64,000 nucleotides of DNA, taken from Anticarsia gemmatalis. Taxonomy: Eukaryota > Arthropoda > Insecta > Lepidoptera > Erebidae. Positions within the stretch are counted from its first letter, which is position 1, and the number at the start of each line of letters is the position of its first letter. Shown here piece after piece: positions 1-12,346 of this stretch. The stretch spans positions 14,301,001-14,365,000 of the forward strand of contig NC_134776.1 in NCBI RefSeq assembly GCF_050436995.1, written 5' to 3'. Under the pieces are notes generated by a model, which did not search any database, was not told where the DNA came from, and saw only the letters and a program-made list of their open reading frames with translations. Position numbers and translations under genes: made by a program.

Positions 1-895
1 AAAATTCTGATGTTGTTCTTCTTTACAAAGATAATACAGAATGGGCAAGTTTACGTAATAAACAATGTGCCCTCAAGTTAAGAAGAATTAAGTATACTTT
101 AGTTTACACATAATCACAAAGATGGCAACATTTGTCGATAATGGCTCACTTACTTTCAATTTATAGTGTACCAATCACAAATCAATGTAGAAATTCACCA
201 AAAGATTATCACTTTCAGATATCATGAGAGCTCATCCGACACCAAGCTGACCCTGACTACCTGGCCTTGTATGCCAGTGCCATCAATATTTATAGCTGTT
301 AGTTCACAACTAACAATGTAAACAACCCGAGACTGTGATTCAGGCAGAAGTTCAGCAGCGCTGTTCAAACTTTATGAACATGTTTCGTTCAGTTTATGAA
401 CCGCGAGAAAGTTATCACGCCAGTAAACCTGAGACATCGGCTTAAAGATATTTGTTCTATAAAAGATATAAGAACTTTAACTTACGGAGTTATACAGTAA
501 AACTTCCGGTTTCATTTTTAGATTTAATTTAATGTGGCCACCTAAGGCTATTGAAGACTTGCTTTTCTTATGAGGACTGTACTTACTCTTGAAATAATTT
601 AGTATAGTGGTGCAAATATTTATAACTCTTTTACCGCTCGGTTGCCACAATGTCTAGGTCGATTTAAGTGCATGTACAGGGTCACAAATGTTATGTAATG
701 AATTCATTCGACCAGCCAGCATACTTGTCAAGTTGTCAGTATACGGTTGTGTACCAATCCAAACGATAGAGTAGGATAGTAGTAAGTTCTTCTAATACTA
801 TATAGAATGTCTGATTGATAGATGCACAAGAAATGTCAAATGCTAAGGAAACGTGAGGAGCATCGTGAGACCAACTAAGTCTACAAATGGGTCAT
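1..895. other. AT-rich non-coding DNA
   Basis: No open frame with coding character, no tRNA-like fold and no recognised repeat is visible here on either strand. Confidence 0.5.
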
Positions 896-1432
896 AACAG
901 CACATGCGCCATGCGCATGTGCGAGGGAGAGGCGCTCTGCGCAGCTCCCTGCGCCGACAGGCAACCTATCGCTGGTGTCCTCACACCCGCAATACAGTCT
1001 AGCAGGTTCGCAGTTTGTTCGAAGACGTGTCGCACCGCTACACCGCAAATGTTGAGTACGTAGAACATCCAGGCCTACCCTGGTGAGTGCGATACTCCTC
1101 ACGGCTACGGTTCTCTTATTCGTGTTCACTAAACGACAGTTTGACATACTATTTACTTAATTTTCAACGTGACTATAGACTTGCGCTTAGATGTTACGAC
1201 AACGTGGATCACCTTATCTCGTGTTCCCTTAGCTGACTAGATGTTAGCGTTAGGGCATGCATGCTTCTCTGTGTTTACCTTACTATCCTTGAGTGTGTAA
1301 CTGAACTAAACCCGCCGTGTCCTATCCCAGTGGGGTGAATTCGTGGGTCGGTGTGCGGAGACGTATGAACGTTTCGTTACAGATAAGATGTTTGTAGGGA
1401 GTTAAGATGCCGTTGCTAAGCGTAGGAGCGGA

Positions 1433-1603
1433 ATGAGGCGACACGAGATGCAATGCAAGGGGGTGGAGGTCGGCGGCGGCAAGGAGGGCTCGCAAATGTC
1501 GCGAAGCGAGTCCACCATCAGCCGGTGCACCCCACATACTCCTCTCGGCCCCCCGGACAGCGTGAGCGTCGACTCCAACCCCATGCCCACCATATATCGG
1601 TAA
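1433..1603 (+). CDS. Coding-like exon of unknown gene (partial)
   Basis: A GC-rich island in AT-rich DNA. The + frame from ATG 1433 reads 56 codons to TAA 1601-1603, with a Ser/Thr/Pro-rich, exon-like composition (segments SQMSRSESTISR and TPLGPPDSVSVDSNP). It could be the last exon of a gene that starts left of the window. Alternatively it is an internal exon using the donor CG|GTAACC near 1599, which would end in phase 2. Other exon-like patches on the same strand lie at about 900-1043, 1798-1858 (preceded by a pyrimidine-rich acceptor) and 1930-2060 (ending CAG|GTAATA). The phase-2 end does not fit the phase-1 acceptor of the Hk exon at 3894, so it is not a simple alternative Hk first exon. 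I do not recognise the protein. Confidence 0.28.
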   Translation: MRRHEMQCKGVEVGGGKEGSQMSRSESTISRCTPHTPLGPPDSVSVDSNPMPTIYR

Positions 1604-2159
1604 CCGTATATCCCAAAATCCGCCAACAAGAGAGAAGACGTACTTAAATTGTCACCACTACATGCTGCTCTGTCTGTCTCAGCAAAAGTTTACTTAATTT
1701 CCAATGTTTTTACAATCTAAGTGAACGTAACGATACATACTTGACTAAAAACCTTGAACAACAAAAAGCAAGATCAATGTTATGTCTTCTCTCTGAGGCC
1801 AATAAAGCTGAGAGCGCACTACGCCGCATCGCGCACCGCGATCGTCGCATGCGAGTAGGTATCACAATAAGCTTTTATGTTAGGCGGGTGTTCAATTCCA
1901 AAATGAATTGTGGATCAATCACCTAAGCCGGTGGTGTCAGTGAGGGGAAACGAATTGACGATGCCGCCTAAGATAACGGCGGTTATAGTTTTACGATCGC
2001 TTGGCTTGCCTCATGCTGTTCGTCGGGAGAGTTGGCCGACCCGCGACACACAGGTAATATCAAATGGTATTGTGTCACATTGTCTCTTCACCACCTTGCC
2101 TTACACCTACTCCCTGGCTTTCAATATGTTTCCTGCTTTTACAACTAGTTGACTCCGCC

Positions 2160-2890
2160 ATCCCGTAACAAGACTTATAAATAAAGAGATTTATGACTAA
2201 ATCGAAACTTAAATATTATTAAGACAATTAATTTAACAAAATAGGTCACTATCACAAACTAGAACAACTTTAGGTTCAATGCATGTCTATATCACAGTAG
2301 TGCCTTGAAATCTAATAGAAAAATGTATAAAATCCTCATGTAAAATTAGTCTATTATATTACCTCATTATGATAGATGGACACGCTGTATCATATTTATA
2401 TTTGTTAAATTTAATTTACTTGTTTATATCTAGATGATGTTTATACTAAAATTTTGATAAAACAAAACACATTTTTTTGGCATATCGTTCATTAAAAGTA
2501 GTTTGAAGTAGTACGAAACTCGTTCATCATCAGTAGATTCATGGTCCACCGACTCTTAAATATGTCATCGGATAAAATATTTGTAACGATTGTCGTGAAT
2601 TTAAACCGAAACATAATTATAATCTCAATCATTAAATTAATATTTGAGTCAGTCAAAAGTGTCTACGTAGAATGGTATTTCCTACGAGTGATGATACAAA
2701 AACTGCTGCCTAAAAATAATAACATCTCTCAATAAATGTAGCGACACAAATTGTGTTGAGCATAAAATAATAGGAGTAGTGGCGAGCTATAAATTATAAA
2801 ATTTTAGACACTTTTAAACTTTCTTATAGCACATCGGCGGTTTTATTTATAAAACAATGCCACGTATTAAATAAAAAACTAAATTTGTTT
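2160..2890. other. AT-rich spacer upstream of Hk
   Basis: Very AT-rich. No coding frame, tRNA or recognised repeat was seen. It probably contains distal Hk regulatory DNA, but no specific site can be named. Confidence 0.4.
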
Positions 2891-2961
2891 TCTAATTTAG
2901 TCTCTGCGCGAAGTTCGAAATGCCGCCAGTGAATTGAAAAGTGTTTCAATCGTGACTCTGA

Positions 2962-3000
2962 AATATATTTTCATTAATATCATAAAAGCGTCGTTCAGTT
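2962..3000 (+). promoter_or_regulatory. Candidate Hk core promoter (TATA-like plus Inr)
   Basis: An arthropod initiator-type TCAGTT lies at 2995-3000. A TATA-like AATATATTTT sits at about 2962-2971, roughly 30 bases upstream of the putative +1 adenine (2997). The first Hk ATG (3088) follows about 90 bases later with no intervening splice needed. The spacing supports a promoter, but in DNA this AT-rich a TATA-like match is weak evidence. Confidence 0.3.
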
Positions 3001-3087
3001 GGGACTGATGAAGAAAGTGCAAAGATAGTAATGTCGAAATGTTTATATTTGTCTAGGTGTCGGGCCCCAATCGCCTCACTTGATTGC

Positions 3088-6000
3088 ATGGACGACTTCA
3101 GTGCAAATTCACAACAGATGCTGGATCAAGGTACGTCAGGCGAGCTCAATGTATGATTTAATAATACCAAAATGTTTTGTACACGTGGTGTCACCGACGA
3201 GCGGCGCGTTTATATGTGTCGTGTATCAAATAATAATATCGTTAGGAAACGTTTGAATTATTTTGCATTGATTCCATTAAATTGTGACGATATAACGGTG
3301 TTTACTAGCTTTTGATCGAGGATGTGATAACCTCAATACATTGAGGAGTGCAGGCGAAATGCGTCACATCTCTTCCATAATGCTAATTTATGAAAGATAC
3401 TTCTAGATTGTTTTTGAACAGGACAATGTCCCACTCTCATGAATCAACAAATAGATTCAGCTTGTAACGTTGCCCGATGAATTTGATGATTGCAAATTTA
3501 GTACTCTAGTAACAAAATAAGCATGAAATGATTTCTGTGTTTACGAAAATAATATACACAAAGTACAGCGCCTGAGTACCAGTTAGTTCACCGGTTGAAT
3601 TCAAAGAACAACTAAAGAATTCTGAGTGTACACAAAACGTGCTGTCCATCTCGTTGTGACATGTCACATATTGTTTGTTATGTCGTCACATTAACCTTGA
3701 AAATGGCACTCTTATGTATATTACTTTATATTGGTGTAAAAAGATTTACAAGTACAATTTAATGGTTGTTTAAGTGAAAAATGTAAAATGATTTACCAAT
3801 TAGATCCGCGCTTAACTGGTTACACTGCAATTTGAATAAAAATAGTGCAAGCGATTTTGGAGATGATTTATTAAATGGACGTTTTGCTCACAGCTGGAGA
3901 AGTTAACATCTCAAGGCACATGTCAACTTATATGGGAAACCACACTACCATGCCATCAGTGGTAACTCCCGGACTACGCTACAAAAACCTCGGCAAATCA
4001 GGACTCAGGGTGCCCAACATCGGCCTGGGAATATGGAACATGCTAAACGAGGAATGTGCCGAAGATGTTATTATGACTGCTCTGGAAAACGGCATCAATC
4101 TCTTTGACTTATCAGAAGCACATTGTGGTATGTTGCTTTGACGCGTCTCTCTGTTATAAGAATTGTCTATATTGCATCTATAAATAAGGACCTTATCTTT
4201 CAGCTAAGGGCGAGGCTGAGCTGGGTAAAATACTAAAGAAAAGAAACGTTAGAAGGACGAGCATAATAATTACAACGAAAATATACTGGAGCACCAAGTA
4301 AGTGATAGTGGGTAACAGGTGTAGATGACTCTCTGTCACCCTGTCTTTTCACTTACCTGTTACTTGTTATAACATAATACTACTTACTTTACTGCACGAT
4401 GATTCATAATAGATGGACTCTTCTATCATAGAGTAGATGACAAACATTACTTAACACGAAGACAGAAGAAAATGTAATGAGACTTCGTAGATGGATGTGT
4501 GATGCTCTGTTACTTAGAAATGTATCTTGATGGTATATTGGTACAGTAGTAGATGGAACAAAGTATAATATTGACGTCGATTTCATTCATATGTGGATTG
4601 TTTATGAGTTGTTTTGTTTACTTATGGACTTGTCTGTGTACTTGTAGAAGAGTTTGACTCATGTCACCTAGCAGCATTGATGTTCCCATCGTGACTAACA
4701 TTGAGTATGTGTACTTGTACTAATAAATCTCATTACATTTTAGTTTAGCAACCACGGACTAACTGTAACTTGTACATTGTAAAGATGAGTGATGAAAGCT
4801 TTTACTTAGCTGTTAGGATGAACTTGCTACAAACACTACGATACACTAACGCTTGATTATTGATGCTTGTCGCTGGCTAGTCGCTAACATATTCTGAACT
4901 CTCCATTTACTAGGTTTGCTCATACTAATAACAGGTCGGATGAAAGAGGCCTCTCTCGTAAACATATTGTTGAAAGTGTAAAGGCGTCGTTGGCAAGGCT
5001 TCAGGTTGAATATATCGATGTAGTGCTCTTGCACAAAGTGGACCCTGTTTGTCCCATGGAAGGTTAGTTCACTCTCAATATCCTTTGTATTTAAGTTCGG
5101 AGATGGGGAATATACTTAATTCAATCATCTTGTTTTCAACAGAACTAGTCCGAGCGATGAACTTTGTCATAAATCAGGGATGGGTCATGTACTGGGGCAC
5201 GGCTCGTTGGTCGCCCTCTGAGGTAATCTCTCGTTACGAAAATATTGTTGATGCACTCCTCCTTTAAGGCATTTCGACATGTAAATTATATTTGCAGATA
5301 ATGGATGCTTACACAAACTGCAGGCAGTTCAACTGCATCACACCAATTGTTGAACAAACAGAGTACCACATGTTCTGTAGGGAAAAACCTGAACTGTACA
5401 TGCCAGAGCTATACCACAAAATTGGAGTTGGTAAGAAATATGCACCTACATATATTCTGTGTATCATTTCCACATAACACAAGAACATGAGATACACATG
5501 TCATAAACTTATTGGTCTGTTTTCAGGTATGATGGTGTGGTCCGCCATAACGACGGGAAAAGGCCTGGGCCGTGAAGAAATAACTGGCCTGTTCGCTAAG
5601 TCACGTTTTAACAGAAAATATAGTACATTCAGCTGGTGCGAGGAGGATCTCGCTGTGCCTGAAGTATATTACTACATGTTTTATTCTTTTTATTGAATTA
5701 TGTTCTATTTCGTATATATTTGCTTATGTTTATAGACTTGTTATGTGCAGATGCGTAGCTCCGGCAGCAAGGAGCAAGTGACGGGAGAGGAGCCACGCAC
5801 ATACGGTGACAAGCTTCGTGATTTATCAAACTTAGCGAACTCATTAAGTATGTGTTTTTCCTTTTGTGTATATTTTTAGGTACATAATCACTACTAATTT
5901 ATCCTTTATGACAACAGATTGCTCAATGAGTCAGTTGGCTGTGGCTTGGTGCCTAAAGAATGAATCAGTCAATTGCCTTCTCCTGGGGGCCACAAGCGTC

Positions 6001-6438
6001 GAACAGTTCAAAGAAAACATACATGCTTTACAGGTACTTTATCTTATTTACATCTATTTAAACACTATTACGTTAAACCTTATATAAAACTGTTTTCTTC
6101 GTAACTAGATTGTACCGCAACTGACACCATCGGTGATGGTGGAGATTGAAAGACTGCTGGCAAACAAACCGCAGCGGCCGCCGATGGTGTCGACATTAGC
6201 TATGCGCAATCAACAGAATAATAACACAGTGCGAGTGGACATGACGTAAGTATGCTACTTACATTTTGACTTTGTGTTGGTTATACTGATTCTAATACTA
6301 AAAGGTTGTTATTTCGCAAACAGTGGAGCCACCACATCAGGCGCTGGATCGCCAAAGCCGGAGGGTGAGGCCGCCGGTGAGGGCGAGGCGTCGACCCCCG
6401 GTAAGGAGTCCGGGAGAGCCTTTTGTGAGATTCAGTGA
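3088..6438 (+). CDS. Hk: Kv channel beta subunit Hyperkinetic
   Basis: Cytoplasmic auxiliary subunit of Shaker-type voltage-gated K+ channels, built on an aldo-keto reductase (AKR) barrel. Exons by phase: 3088-3130, 3894-4127, 4204-4297, 4935-5062, 5143-5222, 5298-5430, 5527-5663, 5751-5847, 5918-6033, 6109-6245, 6324-6438. This gives 437 aa ending at TGA 6436. The AKR domain runs from about residue 42 (LRYKNLGKSGLRV) to about 385. Diagnostic segments are NLFDLSEAH, IITTKIYWSTK, GLSRKHIVESVKASL, MYWGTARWS, FNCITPIVEQ, KIGVGMMVWS and LLLGATSVEQFKENI. I chose ATG 3088 because its 14-codon exon ends in phase 1 at AAG|GTACGT and joins CACAG|CT at 3893/3894 in frame. The open frame from ATG 3875 would then begin in the intron. 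The AKR catalytic Tyr is replaced by His in DLSEAH, and the Asn position is also His (LLHKVDP), so reductase activity is probably weak or absent. Family assignment is firm; exact ends are inferred. Confidence 0.9.
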
Positions 6439-6922
6439 CCGTGGTGGCGCGGAAGCACTGACTCTGCTTCCAAATCTAGTAAATCAAAGGTAAGCAAATA
6501 ACCTAGAACAACAAATATAACGCTTATAAATTACCTTCGAAAAATACATCGGCTTTCTATTTTCTAGGAATCACTCAAGGAATCAAAACCGAAATTCTTC
6601 CTGAACAACGCTGGAGAGGTGATCAAACGTACAGGTAAGGCTTCGTTTTCACTCAAACATTTCTTAACTCTCGTGATTCAAACTAACCGGTGTCTTGTCT
6701 ATGGGTGCAGAGCAAGATGGAGTATCAACTGACGTGGTAGTATCAGTGTCATCACTGAAGGGTAAGCAGCCAGCAAGCGGTGGCAGCAAGGTGAAGAAGT
6801 CAAAGTCGGACACGGCACGGCCGCGATCCGCTTCTTTACAAAGGTCTTCTTCCGGCCAGCTATCCATCGCTCGAGATCGCAGAAGGTCAAGGCTGGACTT
6901 ATCTTCACCAGCTGACTTGTAA
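6436..6922 (+). other. Hk: In-frame extension of Hk beyond TGA (readthrough or alternative C-terminus)
   Basis: After TGA 6436-6438, which is followed by C, the same frame stays open to donor AAG|GTAAGC at 6489/6490. It continues through exon 6568-6634 (phase 0 in, phase 1 out) and exon 6711-6922, ending at TAA 6920. The extension adds about 109 residues rich in Ser, Lys and Arg (KSKESLKESKPK, RPRSASLQRSSSGQ). Both introns have good GT-AG ends and keep the phase. I found no canonical splice around the TGA that preserves frame. The only GT...AG pair there (6401-6435, 35 bases) is too short and breaks the frame. Possibilities are UGA-C stop readthrough, a long 3' UTR, or a sequence error. Confidence 0.5.
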
Positions 6923-9900
6923 ATTCCAGTGGTTCAGGACGTAAAGTGAGTGCGCAACATAACTTTGATTGAAAAACCGCAACGTAACATGTAGAGTTGC
7001 TTGGAGAATAGACAATGGGATTGATTGCGTTTACAATTGTGATTCCGGGGAGATTCGTCTACAACTGACACGAGTACTAACATAAATGTATTATAATTAT
7101 CTACACGAAGCGAATATGTCGGATGATTGGCACCTTTTACCGATATTTCAGCTCGACCTGTACTCTAACTATACAAAAAAACGTCACTTAACAATATAAC
7201 ATTAACATTCAATTGGAAAAAGGAACGATAGGTTCTTCGAAATGTAGAATATTTACCTACAGTGACTTACGTAAACTAAGTGCAGATCCAGAAGTGATCG
7301 TCAAAACATATTGTGAAGTAAAGTTGAATGGACTAAAAGTGATTGAGAAAGCGCTGTGATGGTTAGAGATATTTAATCAAAAGTATTTCTATGGATGGAT
7401 TAAATCCTCCTTGTATGTTTAACAGCAAGTATTTAAAATCGTAAAATTCTCTGTACTAGGATGTATTGAAACTCAAATTTAGCAAATAGTGTAAAGATCG
7501 TCAAAGTAATTGTTTAAAATGTAGGTAATGTTCGTAACGACATGCCAGTAGCGTTAGATAGAGATGTTAGGATATTGATCTTGTATTATTTCTCGTACTC
7601 GTAGTGAAGGCACTCGTGACAGATAAATTGTCCAAGTAGATACTTAGCAAACGTAATTGAATTATTACTATATCTTTAATAATCGTAGTGTACAACACGA
7701 TGTTTAGAAATCATGGTCTCCCAAACAGTAGACAGCAAAGTTTAGATTCGAGGCAGCTCTACTTCGTATCGAGTTAGGCTCTCACGTTTTATATGAAGGA
7801 ATTCTTCCACACAAGCTTGTAAATAACCGAATGGATTTCAATGATTCCTTTGAATACTGATATTAGAAGTTGAGTATTTTATGAATAAAAAATTGAATGG
7901 TTTTACTAATCTGAATATCGCTTCCACTGATCCGCGTTTCTCTTAATAAATGATATTATCTGGCTTAAACATGTTAGCTTTATTTTTTCGCTGCACGCCA
8001 TATTTTCTCGGTATTTTTATATTTGGTCTACTTTATATGCGAACAGAAATAAATTTTCATCAAAATAAAGTCGGAATTCAAATAAAGCGGTAAGGAACCC
8101 GTCATATAATTATAAATAAATAATAGGTATGAACGTTCTGTGCGCAGTCGGAGCTATTATTCGAATGTTCGTGAGCGGAGCAGGACTGATTTCGACATAA
8201 TAATCGGTATCTATTGTAGTCCTTTTAACATCGAATGTTATCGCATGAATTGAGCGTAGTCAGATCGCTCGTTGTTACCAGGTAGCAAGGATTACATCAC
8301 TTTGCTGCTTCATTGCTCCTACGTTCTCATATAAGCATAAAGTTTTGACGCTAAGCTATAGAAAATTTACGAAATCTTGATAATAACGCGTATTGCTCGC
8401 TTTATTCACCAGTAGATGCCAGTCTTAGGTCAGGGCTGCAGATTAGTGCTATATTTTAACTAGTATTACTTACTATGGCGCGATTATCTCTACGTTGATT
8501 TTTCTTAGTTATTGATATCGTATTTCTTCTATCCCTGATTTATCTCATGAGATAGGATTTGTGGTAGAGGGCTAAAGGTTTGCATCGTAACGGGAGGTAA
8601 TTATTAGTATATGTCTGTTATGTCTTATCCATACAGAGGTTTATAATAAACAAATAATATTTGCAGTATAAGTTATCGATATAAATATATAACAACAATT
8701 GGATTAAGTATGTGTCTATATATTCAAATTATCAATTATGTGTCGTGCAGATTATATAATAATATGTCATTGGATGTTCTAGTATATTTATTCGCAATTA
8801 AGAATAATTTTAAGGAAAAGAAAATGTCGCAGAATTCAAATTATGTATAAGTCAAAATGCGTCGAGTACTCTCCGCGTTAATAACATATAAGTATTAAAT
8901 ATATTATAACTAATTAATATATTAACAAATTAATATATTTTTATGGACATTACATTTATATATATACATTTATATATTTATTTATTGATTTGATTTATAT
9001 TTTGATTGAATTACAAATTATACAGGTATTATAAATAATTTGAAAGTTATTATTACTATTCATTTCATTTCTTTATACAGACGCGAAGCAACTCTTATTG
9101 ATTTTTACAATTGGTTTCTTAAATATTTATTTCATATATTAAATAAGATTATATACTTGGTATTGTGGTAAGTCCATGTGCAATCGACGTTCACGATAAA
9201 ACCTTTGATTACATTTCGGTACAATTACATCATTAAAATTACAATTTTAAACAAACAGCTTTTCAATATTTCATTCGGGTATTATATAAAAATATATTAT
9301 TTTCGTCAGTAAGTAATGTTTGTCAAAATTTTCAATGATTAACCTCAGAAGTCACTTACATTCAATTAAAATAGTAGTATTTTTCTTTATGTACTACGAA
9401 AAACAGTCATTCAACCAAAGCATTTATACACCAGTACTATAAAACAGATAAAAAATATCATAAAATAAAAGTACATAGATACAGTTACGATCGTATGAAA
9501 CCAGTATAGAGTATCAGTCATTATTTAATAGAGCAGAGGTGTCAAGAGTGCCCGAAGGTCGAATGCACATAGCACTCCGTGTTAAATGCGGTGCCATGGT
9601 TATGCAAACAGTAAAAAAAAATATCGCTATAATTTCATGATCTTTAAAATTGCAATCGATAATTAACACGATAAAATAATAATTAACTGATTATAAATAT
9701 TACTTTTAGTCTTACATTTGAAAACATAAACGTTTTAACCCTTAACGCTTAAAAATATATTCAGCTAATCAGTTTAATAGGACCTGTGACATCACAACTA
9801 TCAAACCAATGGATCTAATTGATACAGGTTCTTTCCGTTTATATGGTCGAGATGATACTTACCATTGTTTAGAAAAATATGTTGTAACACTCGAAAATGA

Positions 9901-12060
9901 ACAGCTCATTTTTTCAAAAAGATTAACTAACTATTAAAGGCCCCATTACTTTTCTTATATTTATTTATTAACACGGATTAGAATTTCGATTTTATTCAGT
10001 CATTAACTTAAATTTTCGTATAAATGGCATCGTGTTTAAGTAGATGATCCCTATTGGTGTGCTTCGAAGTAGTGATGACCATCCATAGATGTGTTTAGTT
10101 CCCCACGCGATCCCATAGATTTAATATAGTTTTAAATTAATTTTAGTGTAAAAATTTCATGAGATACACCAGAGATACCTCGAATGAATGTACATACAGT
10201 TGATGTTTAGCATTAATTGTAAAATAAAACGATCCGATGTTGTAAAGAGTATATTATATTTATTAATTTGTAAGATTATAATGATTTAAGCCAGGTTCAC
10301 TTGGTCTGCATTATGTATAGCCGTTAAAAAAGATATCAGATATTAAATATATTGTATAGTGAATAACAACGTACAATATTTGAATAAATTTAATATTCTC
10401 GGGTACAACCAGGTGAAACCATAATAGGTACAGTTAAAATATCAATTTAATATTATAAATAATGACTTTGCCGGAACCGCTAAACTTGGTCAATTGCCTG
10501 GAATTTGAATGAATCTAAACAAAAATCTCTTCATTCCAGAATATGTCGCAATTTAAGGCAATTATATGAGTATCTTCATGACTTTAAAATGCAAACCAAT
10601 AAGGAGCCGGCTTAATCAGATATCGCGTAATATTTAATGAATATGAATATGAAGAGTTATATTAACAGTAGTTGCGTTAGCTTCGTAAGCTTTGTAACAT
10701 ACGTTCGGAGTCCTGTACCTGTCTATAAGAGATATGTATCGTGAAAGATAAATAATTGATAGCCGATCATTGTGTCGTTAAGCAGCTTGTGAAATATCGA
10801 GGCACCGCTAGTAGATAACACCTAGGAAAGCGAGGCACTAATACCCAATGTTTAAACCTTTAGAATAAAATATTGTATAATACGTTATACCCTAGCGGCA
10901 CAGTACTTAAATTGTAATATTAAGAAGAATAGGCACTTGATGGCCTTGTACAATACAGTTATATATTCTATATCATATCCTACGGGATTATATGTAATTA
11001 TATTGATAAATACTTCCTCTGTGTATCGTGTCCATGTAATGAGAGTCACAATTCAATATGTAACAATAAATTACCAACTGATTTTCATCCGTTACATGGG
11101 CACACAATTCTATATTATAATATTAAATTACATGTTCTAAGGTGAAAATTATTGTGTACTTAAGTGTCGTCTAATCTATAAGTGTATAAAGGTACTAAAT
11201 AAATTAAAACAATATCATATCTTTGACTATTCGTAAATGTCTTATAAATTAGGGGGAAACAATATTATCATTGTAATACTTTGAGGATGTAAAATGTCAA
11301 CTTATTACTAGTAAAATAGTCATAGCTTAATTCTAACTAATATGGCTTTTAAGCGAAACTGCACAGCCAACTTAAAATATTTCTATTCGTTTTAATGTTT
11401 AAGCCAGAAACATGTATTAACACAACTTACGGAAATAAAGTGAATAAAAGTACTTTTGATTTTTATTAAGATAACCCTTTACTCAATAACTAAGATTATT
11501 TAATCGCCAGATAACTTTAAGTACCTCTATTTGAGGAATATATTACTATTATTTGATATTATGATAGTTAATAAATATAACAAAACTCCGTAAATAAAGT
11601 CATCCGGCGACTAAAAAATCTGTCCTAAAACACTATAATGATTATGACGTTCATTTAGGGCAAATGGTAAAGCGAATAACTTGTACATTTCTTGTTGAAC
11701 GAAGTTACACACAATCTACACTATAATTGCTTTTACTCATAGTTTCTCGCTATTAACTATGCTCAAACATACTTACATACAAATGCAGAAATGTGCGCCA
11801 TACAGCAAATTAGCTTCCACCATACTTTACGGCCTACATTGTTCTCTAATGACCTAGCGACACACATTTTATCCTAGTCCTTACATAGTCTCGCTACTAG
11901 ACAGATACACTGTAGCTTATTGTGCGCTCACTTTCCTACTTTAAAGTCTCATAATAAACACAGATATACTATACAATTTACATTTAGCAATTCGTTAGTT
12001 CATATTTATATTGTTAATAAATATATTTGTTAATAATATACTTGTGCAAGTTAAACATTG
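6923..12060. other. Hk 3' region and AT-rich intergenic DNA
   Basis: The Hk 3' UTR probably occupies the first part. AATAAA-type signals occur at 7884-7889 and near 7945, 8047 and 8082, before composition becomes very AT-rich (8640-9060 is nearly pure A/T). No coding frame with exon character was seen. Short open frames, for example 10937-11140, are AT-driven. Confidence 0.5.
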
Positions 12061-12346
12061 CATCGAATGTTGGAGGAGCGCACATTGGATACGATGTGTC
12101 ATTAACATATTGTGTGGGCCAGCCGTGAGTCGCGGAGCCCGCGACATGCGACTACACCGGTAACTGCTCAATTAACCATCCTCATCCCTCCAACGGGCCA
12201 CTCCGAGATCCTTCCAAGGATAAATATAGCAACGTTCCAGCTGCATGTTCCGCTCCGTAAATGCCTATTGTATACCGAGATGGAGTTTAAGTGTCATAGT
12301 GAACGGACGCGCGACCTCTCTCTGTGTACACACGTAAACCAACAAC

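Noticed and set aside
6401..6435. Mini-intron (GTAAGG...TTCAG) removing the Hk region before TGA
   Set aside because: Only 35 bases, below usual insect intron size, and splicing it shifts the frame into an early stop.
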